DNA of 64,000 nt, taken from the NCBI RefSeq assembly GCF_023078275.1, contig NC_062990.1:11175549-11239548 (forward strand), in the 5' to 3' direction. A program made the translations under genes and the position numbers. Below are positions 10,558-20,546 of this stretch, in pieces. Each line of letters starts with the position of its first letter. The first letter of the stretch is position 1. The notes below the pieces were generated by a model, which saw nothing but the letters and a program-made list of their open reading frames with translations, had not been told where the DNA came from and ran no database searches. This DNA is from Leguminivora glycinivorella (taxonomy: Eukaryota > Arthropoda > Insecta > Lepidoptera > Tortricidae).

Positions 10558-10621
10558 CTTGACAGACAGACAGACACGTCAAACTTACAACACCCTGTCG
10601 TTTTTGCGTCGGGGGTTAAAA
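10558..10621 (-). repeat. TGTC-repeat, terminal fragment
   Basis: 'gacagacagacagacacgtc' is followed by the terminus '…tttttgcgtcgggggttaaa'. This is the minus-strand version of the family seen in full at 39195-39440 and 39889-40465. Repeats linked to a microsatellite and present in many copies are a known feature of Lepidoptera; the exact class is not assigned here. Confidence 0.7.
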
Positions 10622-10626
10622 ATCCT

Positions 10627-10749
10627 GCACGGGAAGCATGGTCGCGCGATAGACGATAAAATAGCAGGCCGTCCCTATCGCACTATTAGTAAGTGCGATA
10701 GGCACGGCCTGATATTTTATCGTCTATCGCGCGACCATGCTTCCCGTGC
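10627..10749. repeat. Near-perfect palindrome, 58-bp arms
   Basis: Arms 10627-10684 and 10692-10749 are inverted copies with about three mismatches and a 7-bp loop. The outer ends read 'gcacgggaagcatgg'. It has no coding potential. It is either a minimal MITE or a foldback remnant. Confidence 0.75.
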
Positions 10750-11000
10750 TGTTACCAAATACCCCGTATTTTAATTTCTTTCACATCACGAACAACCAAC
10801 TTCAAAACAAATCCAAAAAACTCGGTCGGTTTGATCTCGAATCAGCATTTCCTTATTTGAATACGTTATTACTTCGGCAGCCATATTTGTCTTTGGAACA
10901 CTGCACAGGGTTCCATCAAATGGAATATGTAATAGGCTTTTTTCCATGTTACATGGTATTACTTCATATTGGAGCAAAATATGTCAATATGGAGGGGATA

Positions 11001-12307
11001 CGAGGGTCATGCCAAAAGAAATTAGATACTCAAAATTTACATACTTTATTCTTTATTACAGCTATCTATTTTTTCGAAGTATTCACCGTGAACACGTATA
11101 CACTTTTCCATCCGTCTAAACCACTTAGAAAATACCGATGACCACTCTTCTTTAGACACCTCAGAAATTTCATAATTATACGCAGCCAGGGCGTCTTCTT
11201 TGTTCTCAAATCTCTTTCCTTTTAATTTTTCTTTAATTTTAGGAAAAAGGTAAAAATCACAGGGGCTAGGTCAGGGGAATATGGGGGTGGGGCAGAATAG
11301 TCACGTTTTTTGAGCTGAAATAGTCAAGTGTTCTAGCGGAAGTGTGCGGGGCAGCGTTGTCGTGGTGCCAGAGCAGGTGCCGGGTTCCTGACTTCGGCCG
11401 CCTGTCGCACCAAGCTGACAGTACTCTTGGGGCACAAACTGTCACATACCATTCTGAATTAACTGTCTTTTGATTTTCTAGCACTATTGTAGCAATATGT
11501 CCCGTCTTGCAGAAAAATGAGGCAACCATTTGTTTTTGTGTACTTCGGGTTCGGCGACATTTTGTTGGCGTCGGTTCATCTACAAAACACTATACTGTGG
11601 ACTATCGCTTTGTTTCGGGATCGTAGTTATATAGCCATGTTTCGTCACCTGTAAGTATATCATATACGTTTTTTTTCTCGCGTGCGTCGAATTTATCTAT
11701 CATAAATTTGCACCAATCCATGCGACGGGGTTTCTATAAATCGGTGAGCTTGTGCGGCACCCATCTTGAAAAACGCTTATGAAGAGACAGTTTACTATGA
11801 ATTATAGTTTGCAATGCTGCTGATCCAAAGCCCAGTTCACGTTCGAGCTCTACATATGTAATTCGTCGGTTCGCACGAATATTTTTTTCCACAGCCTGTA
11901 CATTTTCTTCAGTGACTGCGGTTGGCGACCGTCCGGTCTTCGCCTCATCTTTAAAGCTCTCCCGTCCTCTTTTAAATTCAGCAAACCAATAAAAAACAGT
12001 TGCACGTGAACACGCAGACTCTTCAAAAGTCGAGACTAAAAGTTCAAAACACTCTTGAGATTTTAAACCTTTTTTAAAGTCATAATATATCATAACACGA
12101 AAATCACGTCCAGTAAGCTCCATTGTTGCGGAAAATTCCCGCCAAAATTATTTAGAAAAAAAAATAATTAAAAAAAGAATCCTAAGAATTTCCAAGTGTT
12201 CCATTTTTAAATTTATAAGCAAATAACCTACCTTTACAATGGTGTATAACTGGCCAGTATCGATCAAATGACCATGGAGTATCTAACTTCTTTTGGCATG
12301 ACCCTCG
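11001..12307 (-). mobile_element. Mariner-family transposon, decayed
   Basis: Terminal inverted repeats of about 32 bp start 'cgagggtcatgccaaaagaa' on the left; the right end has the same sequence inverted with one difference. They are flanked by TA at 10999-11000 and 12308-12309, the canonical mariner target. The length of 1307 bp is normal for a complete mariner, so both ends survived while the gene decayed. Confidence 0.9.
11230..12123 (-). pseudogene. Mariner transposase, disrupted
   Basis: The start ATG is at 12121-12123. The first 129 residues form the helix-turn-helix DNA-binding half and end at the 'WVPHKL' linker motif, followed by an in-frame stop. Further down, 'TGDETWLYNYDP' (first catalytic Asp) and 'HHDNAAPHTS' (second catalytic Asp) are readable. 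At least two stops lie between them, and frame is lost near where the 'YSPDLAP' segment with the third Asp should be. A functional protein would be about 345 aa. It clearly differs from the mariner at 13817-15041. Confidence 0.85.
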
Positions 12308-12384
12308 TAAATCTCAAAGCCCGTGTTGTGGGGAACGATTCTTTCACAGGTTGTCAATCACTACATAGTATAAATAAAATAATG

Positions 12385-12572
12385 TAACCTAACCACAAAA
12401 TTAAAATTTTGAAAAAACCCCCGACCGCGACCTAGTGGACCGATTTTTATGAAACATGGCTAAGAACACTCCCGACTAACTCAGCTTTCAGACAAAAAAA
12501 CTAAATCGAAATCGGTTTATCCGCTCGGGAGCCACGATGCCACAGACAGACAGACAGACACGTTTTCTTCAA
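12385..12572 (-). repeat. TGTC-repeat, partial copy
   Basis: 'aacctaaccacaaaatt' through 'gccacagacagacagacaga' matches the right-hand part of 39300-39440 inverted. The expected 'gtcgggggttaaa' terminus is missing. Confidence 0.7.
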
Positions 12573-12908
12573 CCATCGTTAATTGGTAAAGGAAACTGTC
12601 AAACTAAACTTGCGCGTTGCTTAACTTAAATAGAATTGTGTTTATTAATGATTGTACCATTAAGAGAAAAGTTGCATTTCTACAAAATAACTTTGTGACG
12701 GTCCGAAGAAAGAAACTTCCATAATCGATGGTTGGAGTAAGGATCATTAGATTTCCTGGAAGTTGGAAATCTAATTTGCAACAAACGATGAAAGCAATTT
12801 ATTTAAGTCAAGATCAAGAAAATGCCGAAAAGGCGTTGGCCGAACCAGTGTGAAAGTCGTTTCACACTGGTTTGAAGCCTCATAGTGCATTGTCATCTGA
12901 CATTTTTA

Positions 12909-13051
12909 CCCCCTTATTCATAAACGTATTCTAAAGTTATCAAGCCGATAAAGTTCGTTTGTCCCTTTCCGACGTGGTGTGATAGAAAGGGACAAACGAA
13001 CTTTATCGGCATGATAACTTCGACTTTAGAGTATGTTTATGAATAAGGGGG
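12909..13051. mobile_element. Harbinger-type MITE, intact hairpin
   Basis: The 143-bp element begins 'cccccttattcataaacgt' with the same sequence inverted at the right end; inverted repeats of about 60 bp cover most of it. It is flanked by TTA (12906-12908) and CTA (13052-13054). The copy at 23274-23413 proves a TTA duplication for this family, which points to PIF/Harbinger-type mobilisation. A half copy follows at 13083-13173. Confidence 0.78.
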
Positions 13052-13082
13052 CTAACCCTTAAACCTTTCTATCCCCCATAAA

Positions 13083-13173
13083 CCTTAACCTTTCTATCAC
13101 ACCAATACGTCGGAAAGGGACAAAGGATCGTTATCGGCTTGATAAGTTTAGAATACGTTTAAGAACAAGGGGG
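13083..13173. mobile_element. Harbinger-type MITE, right half only
   Basis: This contains 'gataagtttagaatacgttt' and ends 'acaagggggtaa', corresponding to the right half of 12909-13051. The left half is missing. Confidence 0.6.
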
Positions 13174-13282
13174 TAAATCTATAATAACATTAGTAACACA
13201 TTGTGTAAAAAGTTTACTTAATAGCTTACTCAATTTCCCGAGAGATGGCGGGTTTTATTAACAAAATTAGTAAACGGTGAGA

Positions 13283-13758
13283 GTGGAAGGGTCAGTTGGA
13301 AGTGGAAGGGTCAGTTGGAAGTGGAAGACCTAGGCGAACTTTTCTCGACTAAACCGGGGAACTACCTATTACGAAAACGCCAGTTCAGAAGTAGTTAAGT
13401 ACTCAAAACCGGCAAGAATGTATGAGGAACGTTATGAAAGTGCGTGAAGCGAAAGTGGTTTATCAGGATCGTAGCAAATGGGAATAATAAATAATAAATA
13501 TTATAGGACTTCTTACAGAGATTAACTGAGTCCCACGGTAAGCTCAAGAAGGCTTGTGTTGTGGGTAGGTACTCAGACAACGATATACATAATGTACAAA
13601 TACTTATATGCATAGAAAACATCCTTGACTCAGAAACAAATATCTGTGCTCATCACACAAGTAAACCGGGATTCGGGATTCGCTAGGCCAGACCGGTCGT
13701 CGGAATCCGTGATCTCTGCCTGCCCCTCTGGGAAACAGGCGTGATTGTATGTATGTAA
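13283..13758 (+). mobile_element. RTE-type LINE 3' end, interrupted by SINE-B
   Basis: 13283-13485 and 13702-13758 together match the RTE tail at 35520-35720 ('gtggaagacctaggcgaact', then 'gaagcgaaagtggttt', then 'tccgtgatctctgcc' and a (TATG)n tail). The two parts are separated by SINE-B inserted at 13486-13701. A short local duplication ('gtggaagggtcagttggaa' twice) marks the 5' side. Confidence 0.75.
13486..13701 (-). repeat. SINE-B inserted in an RTE tail
   Basis: On the minus strand the head is 'gaccggtctggcctagcg', followed by an internally deleted tRNA-like region. The body contains 'gagcacagatatttgt' and 'cttgagcttaccgtgggact', and the tail is (TTATTTA)n. It is flanked by 'ggaat' at 13481-13485 and 13702-13706, and the uninterrupted RTE copy at about 35660 supplies the empty site. 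Other copies or pieces are at 43370-43994 and 31105-31180. Confidence 0.75.
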
Positions 13759-13816
13759 CTAGTGTCCGGACCGGTGAGATGTTCATAGAGTTAAATTTAC
13801 CCAATTAAATATACTA

Positions 13817-15041
13817 TTGGGTTGGGGAAAAAAAAATTTCGGTTGTTTCTAATAGATGGTGTTACTAGTCCTATGTCTCTAGTAATGATTATTTGGTGAT
13901 GTCATACTATAGCATGTTTAGAAGTTACGAGTCTATGGAACATTCTAGAGTGCGAATTAGCGTCATTTGTTTACTCATTAAAAAAATATTGCGAATTGAT
14001 CATGGAGACTCCAGAAGGCCACTTTCGTCACATTTTGCTTTTTTATTTCCGGAAAGGAAAAACTGCAGCCCAGGCTCATCGGAAATTGTGCAGTGTTTAT
14101 GGTGATGACTGCTTAAGTGAACGACAGTGTCAGAATTGGTTTTCTCGATTTCGTTCCGGAAACTTCGATCTTAAAGATGAACCTCGCCCTGGTCGGCCAC
14201 CCGTTGAAAAAGTCGATCAAATTCTTAATGAAATCGAGGTAGACAGACATATTTCATCTCGTGACATTGCTGTTAAACTAAACGTCGACCATAAAACAGT
14301 CTTGAACCATTTACACAAGCTTGGATACCAAAAGAAACTCGATACTTGGGTTCCGCATGAATTAACATTGAAAAATTTAATGGACCGAGTTTCCATTTGT
14401 GAATCCCTGTTGAAACGAAACAAAATCGAGCCATTTTTGAAACAAATGATTACGGGCGATGAAAAGTGGATCATGTATGACAACAATGTGCGAAAGAGAT
14501 CGTGGTTAAAGCCCGGAGAAACTTCACAAACAGTAGCGAAGCCCACCTTGACGCGAAGGAAGGTGATGTTGAGTGTTTGGTGGGATTGGAAGGGTATTGT
14601 TTATCATGAGTTGCTCGAATCTGGCCAAACCATTAATTCGACTATCTATTGTCAACAGTTAATGCGATTGAAGCAGGCGATGGAAAAAAATCGGCCAGAA
14701 TTGATCAACCGAAAAGGCGTTATCTTCCATCATGACAATGCTAGACCGCACATATCTTTAGTGACTCGTCAAAAGCTGAAAGAGTTTGGCTGGGAAGTTC
14801 TGATGCATCCACCATATAGCCCTGACCTTGCCCCATCGGACTATCATTTGTTCCGGTCTCTGCAAAATTCTCTTAATGGTGTAAATCTGGTTTCAAAAGA
14901 GGCTTGTGAAAATCACTTGGTTCAGTTTTTCGCCCAAAAACCTCAGAAATTCTACAGTGACGGAATTATGGTTTTACCAGAAAAATGGCAAAAGGTCTAA
15001 CTTGGACTAACATAATGAAACCGAAATTATTTTTTCCCCAA
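13817..15041 (+). mobile_element. Mariner-family transposon with intact transposase
   Basis: The left inverted repeat 'ttgggttggggaaaa' and its continuation 'atttcggtt' start next to TA (13815-13816). The right end is '…aaccgaaattattttttccccaa' in reverse sense, next to TA (15042-15043). The right terminus lacks the last five bases expected from the left end, so that end may be impaired. The total of 1225 bp is close to full length. Confidence 0.87.
14002..15000 (+). CDS. Mariner transposase (DD34D), open reading frame
   Basis: From the ATG at 14002 the frame is open for 332 codons. The N-terminal half (about 1-110) is the paired helix-turn-helix DNA-binding region. The linker motif 'WVPHEL' is at about 115-120. 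The catalytic triad is complete: 'TGDEKW', 'HHDNARPH' and 'YSPDLAPSDYHLF', with 34 residues between the second and third Asp, the signature of mariner. The enzyme would cut and paste at TA sites. It stops at 'EKWQKV', some ten residues earlier than most relatives, so a small 3' mutation may have shortened the C-terminus. It resembles the group of mariners related to the Hsmar1/SETMAR transposase. Whether it is active cannot be told from sequence. Confidence 0.9.
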   Translation: METPEGHFRHILLFYFRKGKTAAQAHRKLCSVYGDDCLSERQCQNWFSRFRSGNFDLKDEPRPGRPPVEKVDQILNEIEVDRHISSRDIAVKLNVDHKTVLNHLHKLGYQKKLDTWVPHELTLKNLMDRVSICESLLKRNKIEPFLKQMITGDEKWIMYDNNVRKRSWLKPGETSQTVAKPTLTRRKVMLSVWWDWKGIVYHELLESGQTINSTIYCQQLMRLKQAMEKNRPELINRKGVIFHHDNARPHISLVTRQKLKEFGWEVLMHPPYSPDLAPSDYHLFRSLQNSLNGVNLVSKEACENHLVQFFAQKPQKFYSDGIMVLPEKWQKV

Positions 15042-15057
15042 TACAATACTATAATAA

Positions 15058-15275
15058 TTAAACATACATGTAAGTTGTGGAATGAGCTACCTCCTGAGGT
15101 GTTCCCCTTGCGCTATGACATGGGGTTCTTCAAGAAGCAGGTATTTAGGGTTCTCAAAGGTCGGCAACGCATAAGTGGCTACCCTGATGTTGCTTATGTC
15201 CATGGGCGGCGATGACTGCTTCCCATCAGGCGGCTCGTTTGCTCGTTTGCTGCCTATTTCATAAAAAAATACTAT
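15058..15275 (+). pseudogene. LINE reverse-transcriptase C-terminus and 3' UTR
   Basis: The coding part (to 15215) reads 'LWNELPPEVFPLRYDMGFFK', the terminal segment of CR1/Jockey-type reverse transcriptases, where an 'LWN.LP..V' block followed by 'FK..V' closes the ORF. The 3' UTR then carries 'catcaggcggctcgtttgct'. It is severely 5'-truncated and begins directly next to the mariner at 13817-15041. Confidence 0.75.
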
Positions 15276-15514
15276 GGTACTTAAGTTGAGAATGGAGGCA
15301 ATAGATAGCAGTCTCTGGGGCCGAAGCCCATAGAGAGATTTACAGGTTGTACATATACGACTGGTTTTCGGAACTCCGTTAGCGCGTTGTAGGATTGATA
15401 CTCCGCACTTGCTTACTAGTAGACGTTAAACGCCATCTGTTAGATTATTGTGGGACGACGTTGGCAGTGACCGAAGACGCCACAATTGATACTTGTCCTT
15501 TTCGAGACATTAGT

Positions 15515-15735
15515 CCAAGCAAAGATATATGTAACACCGTATACACAGATAGTCTAAGAAAAAAACGTACCTCAAAACCATACAGAAAACGATACGGTGG
15601 CCTAGATGGCGATACACCTTTAAAGACGCTCGGCTAGATGGCGCTAACATCAACATTTGACATTTTAACTCATATCAAGCTAAGAATATGGGCCAAATTG
15701 TCAAAACTAAATATGCACTGTGATTACACATTAAA
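15515..15735 (+). repeat. Interspersed repeat, three copies in window
   Basis: 'taagaaaaaaacgtac' then 'ctcggctagatggcg' then 'gggccaaattgtcaaaact' then 'gcactgtgattacaca' is shared in order with 41815-42110 (-) and 45413-45716 (-). It is non-coding and no terminal repeats were recognised. Confidence 0.65.
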
Positions 15736-16359
15736 GACTATTTCATTGGAAACACCAACGGAAATTCGTCTTTGATGCAGATGAAGCATGAGGGTCCTTT
15801 GTACAAGGAATTATACGTACACCCTGTTTTTATTGAATTCCGTTAACTTTAAGGGTAGGTTCTTTAGATCAGATACAATTAATTTCTTTATGAAACAAGC
15901 GTCTTAACTTTTACGGTTAACGAGTTATTAAAAAAATTAAGATAATTACTGAACACGTGTGTGACAGCCTTTACCAATTCCTAATGTTATTTGTTTTGAC
16001 ATGTGCCGTGCCGTCAATCACTTGACACCAACTTGAATGTAATTCTTAAGGGTCTCTCACACTAATAAATTCATTTATTATGTATGGAAACGATGTATTA
16101 TTTTTTTTTGCGAATTTAACTAAAAGTGATATACAGAATGGTTCCTGATAATGAACCTAACGACGTGTCGAATTTAACGGAAAACAAAAAAAACACGGTG
16201 TATATTAGTTAATTAATACACGGAAACAAGCTTTGCCTGTTTGTTAATTAAATTAAACTACTGTTGCGGCAAAGGTCCCCAATTTAGGCTATTGATCAGT
16301 TGCTCTAATGTAAATTACGTTGGAAAGCGTAAGTTAAACATTTCGGTACAAGCTTATTT
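15736..16359. other. No recognised feature
   Basis: AT-rich intergenic sequence. I see no gene, no paired terminal repeats and no match to the other repeat families in the window. Confidence 0.4.
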
Positions 16360-16672
16360 GGGCCATTTTTTTCAAAGTTGTCCACCCCTATTTTTTTTTG
16401 GATTTGTAAATTTTTATGTGGTTTCCACTCAGAATCGCGAGCTCTTTCAATTTTAATAGGATAAAAAAAGTGTCCCAAGGTTTTTTTCTCCTTTCGTTAC
16501 CATTTTTTCAGACATTTTGTATGGCGGTAACGGAATGGAAGGTTCGAAAAATGTATGGAAATCTTGGGACATTTATTTTCTCCTATCAGGATCGAAAGAT
16601 TCTGAGTATTAATCGCGTAAAAAATACCCATGTTACAAAAAAGTGGGGTGGACAACTTTGAAAAAATGGCCC
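16360..16672. mobile_element. MITE with about 29-bp inverted repeats
   Basis: The left end is 'gggccatttttttcaaagtt' and the right end is the same sequence inverted, including the inner 'gtccacccc' block. Mirrored internal motifs ('tgtcccaag', 'cttgggaca') show an extended hairpin structure. Other copies are at 44632-45095 (interrupted) and 56440-57912 (interrupted by another transposon). Confidence 0.8.
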
Positions 16673-16875
16673 ATTACACATTTGCATGCTGTATGAAGAC
16701 AGCTGGAAAAGGTGGAACTATATCTAACATAATGTTAAGACATGTAACTAACCCTTTTTCTGCAAATAAATATATCTTATCTTATCTTATTTAAATTTAT
16801 TGATTTTCTGAGGCTTCGGACCTTCGGCCTTATACGGAGCTCTGCCATCGACACTCGCATTTGGATACCTGGCCC

Positions 16876-17022
16876 CGTAGCCGAATGGCATTACTGAGAC
16901 ACCAAGCGCCGCAGAAGTGTAGTCTGGCTCTGTCGCGGTAATATGCAAGAGCGATAAAGATAGATAGCTACGAAAGAGATATTATTTCGAGCGTTTTGTG
17001 AGCGTCTGTGCATTCGGCTACG
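16876..17022. mobile_element. Short MITE (CGTAGCCGAATG ends)
   Basis: Inverted ends 'cgtagccgaatg' and 'cattcggctacg' enclose 147 bp with the core 'agtctggctctgtcgcg'. Relatives with the same core are at 25632-25823, just upstream of the secreted-CRD gene, and at about 37660-37760. Confidence 0.65.
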
Positions 17023-17082
17023 CGTACGCACACTGTACTTTTGTTCTAAGTTCGAGCACTGGCCTCGTGGACCCTTCGGGCA

Positions 17083-17282
17083 CACCTCGGACACTGGCGA
17101 TCAAATATATTGAAAGAGGCGCATTCCCAGCACACAGTCTTAGCTCGTGTAGGTGAACGCGTACTATGCTTGTATGAGTGGAATATCAGGTCGACTGTTC
17201 GTGTTTTTGACAGGCGGTAACTGTGAGGTAACTGAAAGGGGGTGTGGGCGGCACTTTCAGCGGGGAGCAGGAGTGGCCATAC
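17083..17282 (+). repeat. Dispersed repeat of about 200 bp
   Basis: 'ctcggacactggcgatcaaat' through 'gggagcaggagtggccata' recurs at 42160-42352 with modest divergence. Here it sits between two copies of a sequence with 'cttcgg…cggagctc' (about 16811 and 17307), so it probably inserted into that older unit. Confidence 0.6.
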
Positions 17283-17639
17283 TGTACATCTTTATTCTAC
17301 TGTGCTTCGGGTCTTCGGTCATACGCGGAGCTCGGCCTTCGGTATTCGCATTAAGACATCTTGTACTTTTGTTCTGTGTTTGAGCAATATCCTCCTGGCC
17401 GAATCGCCCTTCGTCCCTATGAGGCCCTTCTGACGCTTATGGCCTTTGACCTTACGCAAAACAAGTGTGACTTAGCTTAACTAAACAAATTTATGTATTT
17501 GAAAGAAATCTACCCGACATTTTCGAATGAAATCACACACTGTTATAAGCAATTAATTAAAAAAAATCTAGTAAGAATAAACAAGTAGTAGGTAGGTAAT
17601 AGTTAGGAACCTATGCTATGTAGATAGAAATATATGATT

Positions 17640-17820
17640 ACTAGCTTTTGCTCGCGGCTTCGCTCGCGTTAGAAAGAGACAAAAAGTAGCCTATATCACT
17701 CTCCATCCCTTCAACTATCTCCACTTAAAAAGTCACGTCAATTCGTCGCTCCGTTTTGCCGTGAAAGACGGACAAACAAACAGACACACACACTTTCCCA
17801 TTTATAATATTAGTATGGAT
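17640..17820 (-). repeat. GT-repeat copy
   Basis: The minus-strand sequence starts 'aaatgggaaagtgtgtgtgt', passes 'cgacgaattgacgt' and ends near 'cgagcgaagccgcgagcaa'. The window has five copies: this one, 18768-18940 (+), 31843-32085 (+), 41340-41508 (-) and 62666-62848 (-). This is a very common pattern in moth and butterfly intergenic DNA; the class is unassigned. Confidence 0.75.
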
Positions 17821-18149
17821 TGTCAGGAGAGCGCTGTTATTCTGGGGTGACAGTTCAGTTTAGTATGAAGAAAATAGTTCTAATGAAATTCCGCAAGATG
17901 GCGCGTTGTCATATATATCTGGTTTACCCGTGTACCCGTGGAATTCAATTTAATCTTTGAACCCTCTCAATCGCTCAAAATTAATTTTGTGATATTTTAA
18001 TTACAAGGTACGTACAAAGGTACAAAGGTTGTTGAAATTAATAATTTAATACATGCCATTAATATATGAATTTGTAATATATATAAGTACCTACTTAAGA
18101 GTGTAATTAAATTAAAGACGACGAAATCTTTGCTGGTTCTGTCCTTAAA

Positions 18150-18600
18150 ACGCTACAGGAGCGAAAATGCTAAAATGGAAAGGAACCCCTCTTTCAATTT
18201 GGGAATACGAGTTTAGTATACTATTGTTAATATATTAACTAGATTTATCGAAAAAAAATTGTGCGTTAAAAACAACTCAGTTAAAAGATATTGCAAAAAA
18301 AAATCTTTAAAAACGAGGTTCCGGTCCCGCCTGTTTCCTCCTTCAAATCTTAATCAATCGGAAAAGAATTTGAGAATCTGAATAACAATGAAATAATCTA
18401 TGTCGGAGTCGGACCGTTTAGTTCTTTTGGCTAATTATTACCAATCTTGAGTATCACACCTTTTTTGAGCCATAATCAAAAAGGCCGTTTTCGGAAAAAA
18501 ATGATTGGCTCTAGCGTCTTTAAAAATAAAAATATCAAAAAAAATCAGGAAATAGTCGAGAGCTTGTCGAGAGCGTTTGTATGGACAATTGACCCCTTCT
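18150..18600 (-). repeat. R500 repeat, inverted copy
   Basis: 'gctacaggagcgaaaatgct' through 'gagagcgtttgtatgg' is the reverse complement of 9366-9865 with roughly 10-15% divergence by eye, and is interrupted by small indels. Confidence 0.65.
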
Positions 18601-18602
18601 GA

Positions 18603-18700
18603 CCCTTTAGCACAACTTACTTTGTCGCGCTCGAGTCCATACATCAAGCGCGACTTCAAGTATGGTCTCGCGCGCGACAAGGCAAGTTGTGCTAGAGGGG
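18603..18700. mobile_element. Small hairpin MITE
   Basis: Inverted ends of about 27 bp: 'tagcacaacttactttgtcg' on the left pairs with 'caaggcaagttgtgcta' on the right. It is 98 bp in total and non-coding. Confidence 0.6.
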
Positions 18701-18767
18701 CTGTATCGTCTTAATTTGTAAGAACATGACATAAAGCTGGTACCAATACAGCGGCATCATTGACGAT

Positions 18768-18940
18768 TACACAAATTATAAATGGGAAAGTGTGTGTGTC
18801 TGTTTGTTTTTGCGTCTTTCACGGCAAAACGGAGCGACGAATTGACGTCATTTTTTAAGTGTAGATAGTTGAAGGGACGGAGAGTGACATAGGCTACTTT
18901 TGTCACTTTCTAACGCGAGCAAAGCCGCGGGAAAAATTAG
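18768..18940 (+). repeat. GT-repeat copy
   Basis: Plus-strand copy of the family described at 17640-17820, from 'aaatgggaaagtgtgtgtgt' to 'gcaaagccgcgggaaaa'. Confidence 0.75.
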
Positions 18941-19304
18941 TTTATAATATAAATATCTGAATGTTTTTCATGGTAGGTAGGTAGGTATGGATATTTCATG
19001 AATTGTGCCTATTGACGTGTAAAAGAACCCTTGTGGCCGACTTGCTGAATGTGTTTGTATTTTTTTATTTTTTGTATACCTTTGGCCCGTAACGTATAAA
19101 AATCGTGGTAAAGTACAGTGGACTAGCCTCAATTGAAGCAACGTATAATTATGTTCTTACTGCGCGAGATTGCCTCCGGCTTTCATTTTGCCGACCGGCA
19201 AACCGCAGTACACAAAATTATTACAGTACGAAAACGGCTCATTTTTTATTGAGGTTAGAATTATTAAACGTCAAAATGTAGGATATTGAAACCCTAACCT
19301 GATC

Positions 19305-19396
19305 ATCATCATCCTTGCGTTATCCCGGCATTTGCCACGGCTCATGGGAGCCTGGGGTCCGCTTTGACAACTAATCCCAAGGCCCAACACCTAAAT
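19305..19396 (-). repeat. SINE-A, 5'-truncated copy
   Basis: Only the 3' 92 bp of SINE-A are present ('catcatcatccttgcgttat' through 'gacaactaatcccaag', minus strand). An exact 11-bp duplication, 'cctaacctgat', flanks it at 19294-19304 and 19397-19407. Truncation with a TSD is the hallmark of target-primed reverse transcription. Confidence 0.85.
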
Positions 19397-19468
19397 CCTA
19401 ACCTGATAGCTGTATAATAACAGATTCAGAGTAAGTTGTCGACAGGGAAAAAAACAGCTTACTATGTA

Positions 19469-19608
19469 CAGTCAACCAATTGGAACCCTAGGCCAGACTT
19501 TACAAGACAACCAGTAAGAGATTATTTACAATCTAATTTATAACGTCACGTGTCGTGCTGTCAAATAGTTCTACTTACAGTGGCCTAGGGTTCCAATTGG
19601 TTGACTGT
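19469..19608. mobile_element. TA-flanked MITE, 140 bp
   Basis: Inverted ends of about 29 bp start 'cagtcaaccaattggaaccc'. They are flanked by TA at 19467-19468 and 19609-19610. A second member is at 50449-50581. The TA target suggests Tc1/mariner-type mobilisation. Confidence 0.82.
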
Positions 19609-19770
19609 ACTTAGGTACTAGCGGCTTCGCCACGACATTGGTAAGCGACCAGCGTGGCAGCGGGCGGCACGAGAATCACACACGAGTGCTAGCCATGCCA
19701 CGTACTTTCAGAAGCAGCGCCAGCGACTAGGAGTGGCTGGGACGTTGGTCTTATTTAAAATCATTATTTT

Positions 19771-20142
19771 TCCCCTCACTAGCTCGGAAACACGTGTTTT
19801 GTCCTTTAATACCAGCGGGTAAAAATATTTTATCCACTAGTGGATAAAGTAATTTGATCTCGAATATAGCCAAATTTTCTGCTTTAAAATTGACAAAAGT
19901 GGGTTAATCTAGTGATGAAGATTTTTTTCCACCTGTGAAACTACTGGAAGCAGTGATAAACGCGTTTTTTGCGTTCTACTTTCCTCGCTATAGTGAGGGG
20001 AAAAGTTTTGTGTTACACACGGGTGCAAATGTATTTTACTTCAGGATTCTATTTTCGAACAACTATAGAATCTTTTCACTTGCTCGGTTTTCAATTCCAC
20101 ACTCGTCGTTAAAATACAACTTTGCACCCTTGTGGTATAACC
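19771..20142 (-). repeat. GEA repeat, inverted copy
   Basis: 'tcccctcactagctcggaaa' through 'tttgcacccttgtggtataa' is the inverse of the repeat at 21570-21996. This copy has lost part of the 'gagcgaagcgagtggttcg' segment. The other copies are the tandem pair at 29010-29870. Confidence 0.75.
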
Positions 20143-20172
20143 AAGAATTATTTATTGTTACATGAGGGTCAG

Positions 20173-20321
20173 AAAAGATGGATGGAATGTGTGAACAATG
20201 TTATGACAGTAAAGGTAATTAAATTATGGGAAAGACGGCTGATAAAGAGGAATGGAGGAGGAAGATCTGCTGCGGCGACCCCAAATAATGGGAAAGGGGC
20301 AAGGAATCATTTCATTTCATG
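20173..20321 (+). repeat. RTE-type LINE 3' fragment with TSD
   Basis: It reads 'RWMECVNNVM' and then, after a frame change, 'EEWRRKICCGDP', the extreme C-terminus of RTE-like polyproteins (…RW.DCV..D…EW…CCADP). It is flanked by the exact 11-bp duplication 'atgagggtcag' at 20162-20172 and 20322-20332. Confidence 0.8.
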
Positions 20322-20450
20322 ATGAGGGTCAGTGTATAGAATACTTTTTCGTAAGGCTCGTTACGCGTCGCTGAGTTATTGTTTTTGTTACTAATAGTTT
20401 GCCACTGCCGCCAGTCAACTTAAACCAACGTCGTGGCCAGGCCGCAAGCG

Positions 20451-20546
20451 TTTTTTTTTTTTTTTTTTTTTTAACGTTGGGGAAATGCATTTACGCATGC
20501 CACCTTGTCCGGGGGACCAGTGGCGATGACGGAAAAAAAAAAAAAA
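20451..20546 (-). repeat. 96-bp poly(A)-tailed retro-insertion
   Basis: On the minus strand a body of about 60 bp ('gtcatcgccactggtccccc' to 'aaatgcatttccccaacg') ends in about 20 A residues. It is flanked by the 12-bp duplication 'aggccgcaagcg' at 20439-20450 and 20547-20558. The 5' side also begins in a T/A homopolymer. It is probably the truncated 3' end of a LINE. Confidence 0.78.
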
